Assembly (NCBI GenBank): GCA_037178625.1
Contig: CM074137.1
Location: 1,054,001 to 1,118,000 of the forward strand
Length of the DNA stretch: 64,000 nucleotides
Direction of reading: 5' to 3'
From: Skeletonema tropicum
Taxonomy: Eukaryota > Bacillariophyta > Thalassiosirophyceae > Thalassiosirales > Thalassiosiraceae
The notes under the pieces were generated by a model. The model worked only from the letters and a program-made list of their open reading frames with translations, was not told the DNA's origin and searched no databases. This document shows, in pieces, positions 1 through 9,360 of the stretch (the stretch's first letter is position 1; each line of letters begins with the position of its first letter). The translations under genes were made by a program, and so were the position numbers.

Positions 1-300
1 AATCATCCACATCACGAGAAAAACTCCCTTGCCAATCAATGGGGTGACATCTCCTCCAAACTCCAAGCTGTGGCAGATAAGCGAGATGCGTGTCCGTTGT
101 CACCGGCGCCGTCACGAGATTCGGTCATGAGTGATGAAGAAGAGAAGATTAAGGCAGAGGAGCGTGAGAAGAAGTTTAAGGATATGAGGAAGAAGCATTA
201 TAATGAGGCGGAGATGATGAGGAAGTGGAGGGAGCAACATGCAAATATGGATGATGAGGACGAGGATGAAGATGACGATGATGAAAAGATGAAGGAGTAG
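1..300 (+). CDS. Protein phosphatase inhibitor 2 (IPP-2) homologue, C-terminal part
   Basis: The frame is open from the first base of the window to the TAG at 298-300, so this is the last 99 codons of a gene that starts upstream. The key segment reads FKDMRKKHYNEAEMMRKW, which matches the conserved K-x-HYNE motif of inhibitor-2 (PPP1R2/Glc8), the part of the family that docks on the PP1 catalytic subunit. It is followed by an acidic Asp/Glu tail, also typical of the family. A serine/proline-rich segment with possible phosphosites lies ahead of it. Known for the family: a heat-stable, intrinsically disordered regulator of protein phosphatase 1. The N-terminal PP1-binding motifs would lie outside the window. 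The identification rests on this one motif plus the acidic tail. Confidence 0.75.
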   Translation, partial: NHPHHEKNSLANQWGDISSKLQAVADKRDACPLSPAPSRDSVMSDEEEKIKAEEREKKFKDMRKKHYNEAEMMRKWREQHANMDDEDEDEDDDDEKMKE

Positions 301-1156
301 AAGTAGAAGTGAACAGATTTTGTGTATAATTTAGGAAGGTAGACGCAAAACGCAATAAGGGATGATGATGCAACAAGCCTCGCGACACAATATTAACGAG
401 TCTTTCAATCAAAGCTTACCATGATATAAGCCGGCAGATACCTTAGAAGGGACATTTATCTTCCTTGAAATTAGATTATAACGTATCCCTCTAAATTGTC
501 AGTAGCCTGGTCATCGCGAACAGCTGCGAGATTGATTTGGAGGTAGTGAGGAGCAATAATTCTATATCCATATCTGTCATGAGCTGCATATTCCTTCATT
601 GAGATCGTCTGATTTGAAAGGAGAGAGCCAGAGGAACGTGTCCAATGATCAAAATTGGTAGTCCATGGCATGAGGTGAATGTACCATTACATTAGGACCT
701 TTCCTTGTTTGGTTGTTTGGCCACAGGCAACAACATTGATGTCCAGAGACCAGCTGCGAGCCCCGTGCAAAGAGTCAATGCATGAAAGGCTGATTGATTC
801 CCTGGCCTTGCTCTGAATTCATAATAACCAATGGCACCACAGCACTTCTAAGTACTTAGTAGCTTGCAACCTGAGTTCCCAGACAAGCTTTTCGAATCCA
901 TCCACTTGACAACTCTCCTCTTTCCGATTTACTCTCATTTCCCATTTCTGTATCGCGGTTGTGGGTATCTTGAAGATTTTGCCAACGTCACAGCTTGAAT
1001 CTTTCACCGCGCCCCACCGCGATGATTTTTTTCATCGGCATCGGCTCCATGATAAGTATTGTATCTTTCCGCCCGGCTTGGCTTTGGCTTGGTACACTAT
1101 CCAGATAATAATATCTAGGACACGTTCACTAGCAACGCAGTTATTGTTTGAAGAAG
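301..1156. other. Intergenic region between IPP-2 and ftsZ
   Basis: About 0.86 kb with no supported gene. The only open frames are 60-80 codons, overlap one another on both strands and have no recognisable content. The last few hundred bases should contain the ftsZ promoter and 5' UTR, but I see no unambiguous core element. Confidence 0.5.
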
Positions 1157-2746
1157 ATGATGCGATCCAGATATACAATGGCCGCAATGGCCATCCTTGC
1201 TAGCTGTTTCACTGCGACCACCACAACATATGCCTTTGCGCCAGCGGCTACCTCATTATTGCATAGTAGTACTATCATAGCTCCTTCCTCACTCCAAGCT
1301 TTCTCAGACAATCACATCGAAGGAGAAGAAGAAATATCATTCGCCTCAGCTGTAGCATCAGGATGGCAACCCGAACGTGGATCCTTTGCCGGTATTACAC
1401 GTCGCAATACGAAAACGTCCAGTACTGCTTTGGGTATGAGTGATTATGATTCCTATGCTGTCATTCCGGATGGTGGATTGAGTCCTTGTGTGATTAAGGT
1501 TGTGGGTGTTGGTGGAGGTGGATGCAATGCTGTGAGTATCATTACGTATGTGCAGATGTTCACACTTTGTTTCTGAAATTGTATTCCTCATACTTTTGTT
1601 ACTCGTTCAAAATCAAATGTTCGTATGATATGCAAACAAATAATCCAATTACAACAAAACTGAACACACACAACAATATACAAAATATAGGTTGATCGTA
1701 TGCTCGACACCCGTGTTTCCGGAGTAGACTTCTGGGCCATCAACACCGACGCTCAAGCTCTAGGCCGTTCCAAAGCCAAGGGTGCACGTGTCCTCAACAT
1801 TGGTACAGCCGCAACACGTGGACTGGGTGCCGGGGGAAATCCCGATGTTGGTCAATTAGCCGCGGAAGAATCACGCGCCGAAATTGCTGCCATGGTGGAG
1901 GGTACAGATTTGTGCTTTGTAACGTCTGGTATGGGTGGGGGGACGGGGAGTGGAGCTGCACCTGTGGTAGCGGAGGTTAGTAAGGAGGCTGGAGCGTTGA
2001 CTATTGGGATTGTGACCAAGCCATTTAGGTTTGAGGGAAAGAGGAGGATGAGACAAGCGGTTGCTGCTATTGAACGGTTGAAGGAAAATGTTGATACGGT
2101 GATTGTGGTTAGTAATGATCGTCTCTTGGATATTATTCCAGAAAATACACCAATGAATCGAGCGTTTGCGGTAGCGGATGACATCTTACGACAAGGTGTG
2201 GTGGGAATTTCCGAAATTATTGTCAAACCTGGATTGATCAATGTTGATTTTGCAGATGTGCGAAGTGTCATGTCCGATGCTGGAACGGCACTGATGGGGA
2301 TAGGAATTGGATCTGGAAAGACTGGTGCTGAGGATGCTGCCACCGCTGCCATTTCTAGTCCTCTTCTGGATTCTAGTATTGACAATGCCAAGGGTGTCGT
2401 TTTCAATATCAGTGGAGGAGAGGGATTGAGTTTAACGGATGTTAATCGTGCAGCAAAGTTGATATATGATTCAGTCGAGGAAGATGCCAATGTGATTTTC
2501 GGTGCCTTGATTGATGATTCGCTTGAGGATTCTATTTCCATCACAGTGTTGGCCACGGGCTTTGCGGATAATACGAGACAAAATCTCGAGTTTTTGAATG
2601 ACGTTGCTTCGAGACCATCAGCTGCTAGTACACCTCCACCACCGGTATATGTAGAAGAGGAGGAAGATGAGCCTGAGGAAGAGGAGGAAGACGACAATGA
2701 TGGCAGAGTACCATCGTTCCTCCGTAGTCTCAAGAGAAGGCGATGA
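1157..2746 (+). CDS. ftsZ: Plastid division protein FtsZ (FtsZA-like), two exons
   Basis: Exon 1 is 1157-1531 and exon 2 is 1691-2746. The 159-bp intron (GTGAGT...TATAG) interrupts the nucleotide-binding domain just after GGGGCNA and is phase 0. The spliced protein has 476 residues. The start ATG at 1157 gives a signal peptide followed by YAFAP, the diatom plastid-import cleavage motif. Conserved FtsZ features are GGGGCNA (about 119-125), the tubulin signature GGGTGSG (about 207-213) and the T7-loop NVDFAD (about 309-314) with its catalytic acidic residues. After an acidic linker the protein ends in VPSFLRSLKRRR, the conserved C-terminal peptide that tethers FtsZ to membrane partners. Known role: GTP-dependent Z-ring polymer inside the plastid. 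Retention of the C-terminal peptide places it with the FtsZA/FtsZ2-type paralogue rather than the tail-less type (inference). Confidence 0.96.
1532..1690 (+). other. ftsZ intron
   Basis: GTGAGT donor and a TATAG acceptor. Removing it restores the continuous FtsZ frame GGGGCNA-VDRMLDTRV. Reading through it meets a stop at 1574-1576. Confidence 0.93.
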
Positions 2747-3085
2747 GTGGACGGTACCATATCTATTATGTAGTTGATTTGTTATGTTAGCTATGTTGGT
2801 GTTGAGTGTGTCTGGCGTTTATAAGGTACATATTATTGAGGTTTCCTGCAAGCTAGAGTCTGACGAAAAGACTCGAAAAGGGTAACCAATTGCATGCATA
2901 TATTCCATTCTCATTAGAACAGAACAAGTCACTACATGATAGTTCTAGATAATGAGCTACTAAAGTTATCAAGTTAAAGGTACTTATTTCTCTGAATACC
3001 TTAAGCAATGGTACCTAGCAGAGAGCAGAGACTAGACTGCAGAAACATACTTACACATTATTTCATCGAGTCACTGTAATGTACA
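2747..3085. other. Intergenic region between convergent ftsZ and J-protein genes
   Basis: 339 bp between two convergent stop codons. It should hold both 3' UTRs. I see no gene, repeat or clear polyadenylation signal. Confidence 0.5.
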
Positions 3086-3826
3086 TCATCTTCTCCTCAC
3101 AGTCCGTTTCCTTCGCCTCGACAACGTTCCAGTTGCCTCCACTTCTCCATCCCCCCTTCCCGCCCCCGCCTCTAACTTCAAAACACTCTCAGCACCCTCC
3201 TTCCCCTGCTTCACCGCATTTGAAATCATAGACGCCAGATGCCACATTCCCCCATCCCGATCCAAACCGCGTGAATTTTGCATATCATTGTGCATCTCGG
3301 CCACTTCACGCATAACCTTGGGATCTAAATCAAACTGAAACGGATTTTTTGATCCCGTCTCTTCTTCGAACCATTCATCAAATTCTTCATTAGACATGCT
3401 TCGTTTCAAGTCTGCAGTTGTTTTCAGTATAGCCAATCCTGTCTTGGGGCATTCTTCCAGTGCTTCAAGCGCCGTGCGACATTTCATAAAGATAATTTGT
3501 GACTTTTGTTGTGTGTCTTCGCAGTCGTTGCCAACTGTGTCTGGGTGGTGTTTCATGGCGATTTTTAAGAATGATTTCTTGGCATGGGAGTATTTGGACT
3601 CTTTTGGTATGTTGAGTGTGCGATATGGGCAGGGTGGCGCTTTTAGAGATGGTAGTGATGAGAAATAATGGTACTGTTGTTTATTCGTAGAGAAGACTTT
3701 TTTATGGCTGTTTATTATTATTGCCGTGTTGCAATGACAGGAGGTAAACGTCGGCCGTCTTCTTTCCGATTTATGTGTTGCTGCTTGGAGCAGTCTCCTT
3801 TGTAGCGACGTCCGGGTAGAATTCAT
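3086..3826 (-). CDS. J-domain (DnaJ-like) protein, probably mitochondrial
   Basis: A 246-residue protein if translation starts at the ATG at 3826. An in-frame ATG at 3994 would add 56 residues. I prefer 3826 because it begins MNSTRTSLQRRLLQAATHKS, a basic amphipathic segment of the mitochondrial presequence kind. A J-domain core starts at PYRTLNIPKESKYSHAKKSF and contains the diagnostic HPD tripeptide in MKHHPDTVGND, followed by a helix with ALEAL. The C-terminal half is not recognisable and ends in a strongly basic RRRKRTVRRR. Known for the family: the HPD loop stimulates Hsp70 ATPase activity, so the partner would be a mitochondrial Hsp70 (inference). The gene is divergent from the MYND gene that starts at 4045. 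Confidence 0.75.
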   Translation of the reverse strand: MNSTRTSLQRRLLQAATHKSERRRPTFTSCHCNTAIIINSHKKVFSTNKQQYHYFSSLPSLKAPPCPYRTLNIPKESKYSHAKKSFLKIAMKHHPDTVGNDCEDTQQKSQIIFMKCRTALEALEECPKTGLAILKTTADLKRSMSNEEFDEWFEEETGSKNPFQFDLDPKVMREVAEMHNDMQNSRGLDRDGGMWHLASMISNAVKQGKEGAESVLKLEAGAGRGDGEVEATGTLSRRRKRTVRRR

Positions 3827-4044
3827 CCTGAAGTATGTTCCTCCTCGAAATGTAGTGTTTATGATGTGATTGTCTGGGATAGGGAAACGTTGCAAAGTTG
3901 CAACGTCGGCTTTTTCTTCCCTTTCCTCTTTCCTTTGCACAAGATGTACATAAATTGTACGTAGGAATAAGTAATAAGGTATGTGTCCCGTCATCGTCTG
4001 CGCTGCTGTCCATCAATCATGTCATTGTTGTCACATCCGGCGCA
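3827..4044. promoter_or_regulatory. Putative bidirectional promoter, J-protein / MYND-RING-Sel1
   Basis: 218 bp separate the chosen start codons of two divergent genes, so both promoters must lie here or overlap the 5' ends. This is inferred from gene arrangement; no TATA box or initiator is clear. If the J-protein starts at 3994 the space shrinks to 50 bp. Confidence 0.35.
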
Positions 4045-4968
4045 ATGAGTACAAGTATTGAAGCGGCGGCAAATGAGGTGTGTGCTTCCTGCGGAATCGC
4101 AGCAGGGGCCAACGTTAACTTAAGGAAATGCACCGCTTGCAAACTCGTGAAATACTGCGGCGTTACCTGTCAAAAGGCACACAGGTCAAAGCACAAAAAA
4201 GCATGTAAAAAACGAGCTGCAGAATTACACGACGAGATTTTATTTGCAGAGCCTGATGGCACTCATGAGGGAGACTGTCCCATCTGTTTGGTGCCTCACT
4301 CTCTTGATTTAAGTAAATATAGGATGATGCCATGTTGCAGCAAGACTATCTGCCAAGGCTGCTATTTCTTCAACATGAAACGAGAGGCAGAGGAGGGAAA
4401 ACGTCAGCACCAGTGTCCATACTGTCGGCAGGCCATCCCAGAAACAGAAGAAGAAATTCAAAAGATGCGAAAGAGAAGAGTCGAGGCAAATGATGATGTT
4501 GCTATTCGCCAACTTGGTACGCAGTTGAATATCCAGGGGGATTACATTGGTGCAATTGAACATTGGAAAAAGGCAGCTGCGATGGGTAACAATAGAGCGC
4601 ATTATGAGCTCTCTGTCATGTATCAAGATGGGCGAGGTGTTGAGCAGGACAAGAAGAAGCAGATTTACCACTTGGAGGTCGCTGCCATTGGCGGAAATCC
4701 CAAAGCTAGGTACTTTCTTGGACGTGAAGAGGCCATAAATAAAAACTTAAAGAGAGCTGTGACGCATTGGTGCATTGCCGCCAAGCAGGGATATGACGAA
4801 GCATTAGAAATGGTGAATAAGTATTTTGCAGATGGGGTAATCCCGCTAGGATCATTCACCAACACTGTCCGTGGATATGAGGCTGCAATCGATGCAACGA
4901 AAAGTCCTCAGAGGGTGGAAGCTGAAGCAGTCAGCGAGCAGTTTAGAGCAAATAGTTCTAGTACCTAA
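4045..4968 (+). CDS. MYND zinc finger-RING-Sel1 repeat protein
   Basis: A 307-residue single-exon protein, starting at the first ATG of the frame. Residues 13-54 are a MYND finger: CASC, CTAC, YCGVTCQKAH, then H and C ligands. Residues 78-127 form a RING-like finger that begins CPICL, has paired cysteines in MPCCSKTICQGC and closes with CPYC. Residues about 153-235 are Sel1-like (TPR-related) repeats, for example AIEHWKKAAAMGNNRAHYEL, followed by a copy with LEVAAIGGNPKARYFLG and a third with HWCIAAKQGYDEALEM. Known for these domains: MYND binds proline-rich partners, RING may confer E3 ubiquitin-ligase activity, Sel1 repeats scaffold. This architecture is abundant in diatom genomes (recalled, not searched). 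The substrate is unknown. Confidence 0.88.
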   Translation: MSTSIEAAANEVCASCGIAAGANVNLRKCTACKLVKYCGVTCQKAHRSKHKKACKKRAAELHDEILFAEPDGTHEGDCPICLVPHSLDLSKYRMMPCCSKTICQGCYFFNMKREAEEGKRQHQCPYCRQAIPETEEEIQKMRKRRVEANDDVAIRQLGTQLNIQGDYIGAIEHWKKAAAMGNNRAHYELSVMYQDGRGVEQDKKKQIYHLEVAAIGGNPKARYFLGREEAINKNLKRAVTHWCIAAKQGYDEALEMVNKYFADGVIPLGSFTNTVRGYEAAIDATKSPQRVEAEAVSEQFRANSSST

Positions 4969-5530
4969 CGTCTTAATACTTGGTATGTTACTTGGTCACA
5001 TAGTGTCATCTATGGTGGCTAGAGCTGGCATAGGCATTTCCAAATTTTTGGCTCAGTAAGTCTTTGTGGCATTTTATGAGCCCTTAAATGGGGCATATCG
5101 TACTCCTGTTTCCTGTTAGGTTTCAAAATGGCCCTTTTCATGGGCGGCTGCGGCGTCGGGCCGGCGCAAAGAACGCAAAAAAAATAGTATTTACTGCAGT
5201 GTGTCCACCGTAGTTGCCCGCGGATGTGTCCGCTCAATGGGGCGGGCAACTACGTGGACGGGCAATTACGGAACACGTTATCAGTTATTGTCCGGAGTCC
5301 GGACTTCCAGTGTCCGGATTTTCCAGCGGGCAACTACTGTGGACGGGCAAGTACCACCAAGGTGGGCGGGCAACTACATACGGTGGACACACACACTTCA
5401 GCCGTTCGAAGAGGTTCAAGCACGAAGCACGAACCAGGGATGTGCCCTGGCACGACAACCATTATACCAGGAGTAAATATTAGCAGTGAATAAAAAATAA
5501 ACAACGCAACGCGCCTCAATCCACTCCACA
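4969..5530. other. Intergenic region holding the 190-bp inverted-repeat element
   Basis: 562 bp between co-directional genes. The middle is occupied by the inverted-repeat element at 5201-5390. Short overlapping ORFs here follow the repeats and are not genes. Confidence 0.55.
5201..5390. mobile_element. MITE-like inverted-repeat element, about 190 bp
   Basis: The left end GTGTCCACCGTAGTTGCCCG and the right end are near-perfect inverted copies; the right copy carries a 4-base insertion (ATAC) between ACTAC and GGTGGAC. Inside are direct repeats of GCGGGCAACTAC followed by GTGGACGGGCAA-nTAC, at about 5241-5270 and 5328-5355, and a central GTGTCCGGATTTT motif. No coding capacity is visible. A non-autonomous DNA transposon is the simplest reading, but no convincing target-site duplication is present. 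Confidence 0.5.
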
Positions 5531-6202
5531 ATGTCCTGTCTGTGTATCGGTGGCGTATGCATCCCCTACGCAGGCCTCATCCCACTCCTCCTCTTCGCAC
5601 TCAAATGGGTCGCCGCCCAGCTGGCCAAGGTGGGATTGCTTCCCGACTTTGTTGCCAAGCGTCTTGGTCTGCATCAGCAGTCGGAGAAGGATACTTGTGA
5701 AAATGGCGGTAGTTGCTGTGCACCAGAGAAGAAGCAAACTCGCCGCCGTCGTACTGCTCGTGAAAGTAGCACTGCATCTACAGCTGCGAACACATCTGAT
5801 GAGAATACTGAAGATGAGAAAAAAGAAGACAACAATGATAGTATTTCAGGAGGAGGTGAGGTTGAGCATATCGATACACTCACTCGATGGTCCGAAGTAT
5901 TCACACGAAGCAAACAGCAATCATCGTCATCCACCCTATTATTTGTCAAATTTACCGCCGAATGGTGTAAACCATGCAAAGTTATACAACCAACCTACAT
6001 TTCATTGGCGGCACAATATCCCAAATATAAATTTGTTACAGTGGACGTCGATGGAGATGATTGTGATGTGTTATCAAGTAAGTTACGTGTAGCCATGATG
6101 CCGACGTTTGTTTGTTTTCAAAATGGGGGGGAGGTTGGACGAATGAGTGGGGGGAATAATCCGGAGGGATTGAAGTCTTGGGTGGAGAAGATGAGTTCGT
6201 AG
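5531..6202 (+). CDS. Membrane-anchored thioredoxin-domain protein
   Basis: 223 residues, single exon. The N-terminus MSCLCIGGVCIPYAGLIPLL continues into a hydrophobic helix to about residue 28, giving a membrane anchor or signal anchor with several cysteines. A charged, low-complexity linker (about 50-110) contains a basic RRRR cluster and an acidic stretch. The thioredoxin fold spans about 112-223, with active site WCKPC at 145-149 (CxPC rather than the usual CGPC) and the cis-proline loop MMPTF at about 189-193. Known for the fold: dithiol-disulfide exchange. Because the N-terminus is hydrophobic, membrane tethering is likely; the side and the organelle are not clear. Confidence 0.85.
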   Translation: MSCLCIGGVCIPYAGLIPLLLFALKWVAAQLAKVGLLPDFVAKRLGLHQQSEKDTCENGGSCCAPEKKQTRRRRTARESSTASTAANTSDENTEDEKKEDNNDSISGGGEVEHIDTLTRWSEVFTRSKQQSSSSTLLFVKFTAEWCKPCKVIQPTYISLAAQYPKYKFVTVDVDGDDCDVLSSKLRVAMMPTFVCFQNGGEVGRMSGGNNPEGLKSWVEKMSS

Positions 6203-7422
6203 TATTTATGTATGTAGTATAAAACTCATCAAAAGAAAGTGTAAATAGATAGATAGATTACGATCATATCTATTGAATTACATGGCTGCGAAGTCAATGA
6301 TGAAGATCAAATGAAGGAAGAGTCCCATCTAAATAATGAGAGGAGCTAAGTCGTTCGGTCGGTCGGTCGGTCGTTCTGTCCGGGCCCTTTGGCGTGTCCT
6401 TTGGCCTTCACGGGCATTTTCGATCGACTCTTTCTTTGATTGGCTTGATTTGACCCCTTGCCCCCGCCCCCCCCGTTTTTAGAATTTTCGATTGACTCTT
6501 TCTTTGATTGGCTTAGATTTGATTGTTCAGGGGGGGACACCCCCCTTGCCCCCCCGTTTTTAGAATTTTCGATTGACTCTTTCTTTGATTGGCTTAGATT
6601 TGATTGTTCAGGGGGGACACCCCCCCTTGCCCCCCGTTTTTAGAATTTTCGATTGACTCTTTCTTTGATTGGCTTAGATTTGATTGTTCAGGGGGGGACA
6701 CCCCCCCTTGCCCCCCCCCCCGTTTTTAGAATTGTATATAAGTAGACACAATCAATATCGTAGTAGATAGCCGGTGCCTCCTCTCTTATTTAGAAAACCC
6801 GCGCAGCTGCTAGACGAGCGTCAGCGAGGCTAGTACTATGAAAAAGAGTAACATTTCTTTATCACTTCTCCAATTGACCATCTTGATGAAGCTGAGAATG
6901 AACAAATCCATCCGTTGACAGAGGCACATAATTCACAAGGAGTCAGGGCTATGGAAAAGTATGAACCTTCCAAATCCAAACTTAGACTTGGCACACATGG
7001 CAGTCTTCGCTGCACATCTATCCGGAGTCAAGGGGTAATTAATACAATTACTATCCAGACTTGAAGCATGGAGTAATTGAAATCATATAAATGATGTGAG
7101 TCTTGGCATTGAGATTTTCTTTGAATTGTGGACAGAAGAGTTACATAGTTGCCGCAGGTTGTACTCACTTACTGGTAGATGCGCATGAGTATTTCGAAAT
7201 ATGTGGTACAATACACCAATGAGAGAAATAGGAGTACATACAGGTGTGTTGCGCGGTCTTGAAGTCCGTCTGGGCCGGTATTATACTTCGCCTTTTGCAG
7301 AATCTACCGCGGACCTTCTTTCTTTCAACTTACCGTCTCCCTGAGCTTCTGAAACTTACTTCCAAACCAAAAGTATGTGTTGTAAATAAAGATTAAATTT
7401 AGTTATTCACGCATCTTAATCG
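6203..7422. other. Intergenic region with a G/C-run minisatellite
   Basis: 1.2 kb without a supported gene. A GGTC microsatellite (about 6356-6374) is followed by a tandem repeat at 6415-6735. From 6736 to 7422 I see only AT-rich unique sequence. Confidence 0.6.
6415..6735. repeat. About 82-bp minisatellite with alternating G and C runs
   Basis: One diverged partial copy and three near-identical copies. Each has GTTTTTAGAATTTTCGATTG, then CTCTTTCTTTGATTGGCTTA, and ends TTCAGGGGGG-ACA-CCCCCC-TTGCCCCCC. The G6-7/ACA/C6-8 block is a perfect self-complementary hairpin in each copy. Run lengths differ among copies, as expected for slippage. The 60-codon ORF across it is a by-product. Confidence 0.85.
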
Positions 7423-8968
7423 ATGCGAAGGGCGGCGTCTGGGAGACATGCAAAGATAGACATCCCGCCGCTCGCCCTCCCTCCATGCCATCCACACCTC
7501 AAATACATCTTACACACAAAACAGGATTCTCATTCAGCTGTGTGTGCATCCTACAATCAGAAAGCACACGCATTGCTTCTTATTCCTCATTGGAACAGAC
7601 CTCGCTTTCGGCCGAGTTGCTGTGTGACACAAGAGAATCGACAAGGTCGTCGCGAGGAGACCCAGATGCAGTGCCATAAGCAGCATGAAGTTGAAGCAGA
7701 AGATGTCACCGTTACTGAAGGCGAGCTATGCCTGCCCTCAACGCCGCATGTATGTGAACGGTCTTCAAGCAGCCTCTCTAAACCGCAGCAGCAGCCACCG
7801 GCACCGGTAGCCGCTCTCTGGGACTCAGACGCAGCGCCAAAACGCCACAGTAGTGGTAGCCTTTGCAGGTGTAAAGTTGAAACCAAGCGGTCACTGAAGC
7901 CGAAGCAGGCCCTCAGACGTGATGACCTCAAAAGCTCGAATGGTCTAGCCACGCTAGAATACTACGTTCAAAATTTTAGGTACTTGAGTAAATTGAATAG
8001 AGCGAGCCCTGATGATGATATTGTAGGTGAGTGAAACTCATGACAATTGTTGTGCTTTAAATGTTATATCTTACATACTTAACGCGAACACACAACACAC
8101 ACGCACAGTTGATGATAGTATCTTAGAATCACTTCCTTCTCGAAGTAAGGCAAGACCACATTTTATCGGGTCATCATTCCCTAGACAATACAAGAAGTCT
8201 TGCTCTGATCCTAATCTTCCATCGTCGCAGTGTCCACCAACACCAGTATCATCGACTACAACAGCAACAACAACTTCGTCAAGAAGTTCTGCTTCGAAAA
8301 GTTCTCATCTTCAAAACGGAAGCAGCAAAGGTATGAAAAGATACCCTCCTCCACCATCACGACAAAGGTCATCCAATGCACAAACTCGTCAAGTTGCAGT
8401 AGGAGCACATGCAGCATCAGCTTCTTCTTCTTCTTCAGGAAGTGTGAAAGATGAAACAAAAGCAGATCAGTTGAGAGAACTATGCATCGATATCATTCAA
8501 ACTCGACCACAAGGAAATGATAATGGAATTAGAGACCTCGCGACACAATGTCATCAGCAGCTCGCCAAGGATATTGATGCAAGAAAAAATAGTACCAATG
8601 AGATACCTCGTCATATCAATAGAAGATCTCATCCATCTCGCAGTAGATTCGCCGAGATAAAAGATGAATGGCCTGCCTCAAGATGTAATGTGAAAGTGAA
8701 AGATACTGCAACAGCTCAGTTAAGAGACCTATGCGTTGATATTCAAACTCGGCAAAAGAGAGGAAACAGAGACCTCTCGGTAAAATCTCAATGGCAGCGC
8801 AAGAAGGATATTGACGCGAGAAAAAAGAGTATCAATGAGATACCTCAACCTCGCAGACACAGCAGATTCGCCGAGATAAAAGATGAATGGCCTGAAGACG
8901 TGAGACTCAGATCTTGTGACGATTTGGTCTCTTGTGTCACCTTGCCCTCAACAATTCAGCATAAATAG
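7423..8968 (+). CDS. Protein with two tandem LRELC...EIKDEW modules, family unrecognised, two exons
   Basis: Exon 1 is 7423-8026 and exon 2 is 8109-8968, joined across an 82-bp GTGAGT...CACAG intron in phase 1. The spliced protein has 487 residues. Without splicing the frame stops within a few codons of the donor, while splicing continues DDDIV-VDDSILESLPSRS. The N-terminal half is Ser/Pro/Arg-rich and low complexity. The C-terminal part has two copies of a roughly 65-70-residue module. Copy A is at 8459-8676 with LRELCIDIIQT and RFAEIKDEWP. Copy B is at 8704-8896 with LRDLCVDIQT and the same RFAEIKDEWP ending. A third, diverged copy ends the gene at 17538-18518. I do not recognise the module and assign no function. 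The N-terminus is the least certain part of the model. Confidence 0.7.
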
Positions 8969-9360
8969 AATACATAAGCTACTACTTTTATAAAAACCTT
9001 CAAATCGAAAGCAGATTAGAACAAAGATTCTGATCGTAAAGCGCAATTAGTGTGATGTTGACAGCCAATCCGAAATCGACCTATGGCGCATAAAACGCTT
9101 CGACATCTAATGTTCGCATCCGAATGACCATCAGTAAGAACAACTAACAAAAAGTGTCAAATGAATACATGTAAACGCACATAAATACCAACGTCCACAA
9201 GTACAATTTCAGCAACGATCAAATCAATATAAAAAGAGTAAAAAAAAATTAACCTCATGAGGTCATCTCGTATGAAGCATCGCTTAACTACGACCAATCC
9301 GCCTGGGCAATGCTCAAAACCTTCTAAGCATGGGAACATCTAAGTAAAAACGAATAAGCA
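8969..9360. other. Intergenic spacer before tandem array 1
   Basis: 392 bp of AT-rich unique sequence between the stop at 8968 and the first array monomer. Nothing recognisable is present. Confidence 0.5.

Noticed and set aside
1852..2760. 302-codon minus-strand ORF opposite ftsZ
   Set aside because: It is a codon-bias shadow of the FtsZ exon, with Ser-rich translation and no independent motif.
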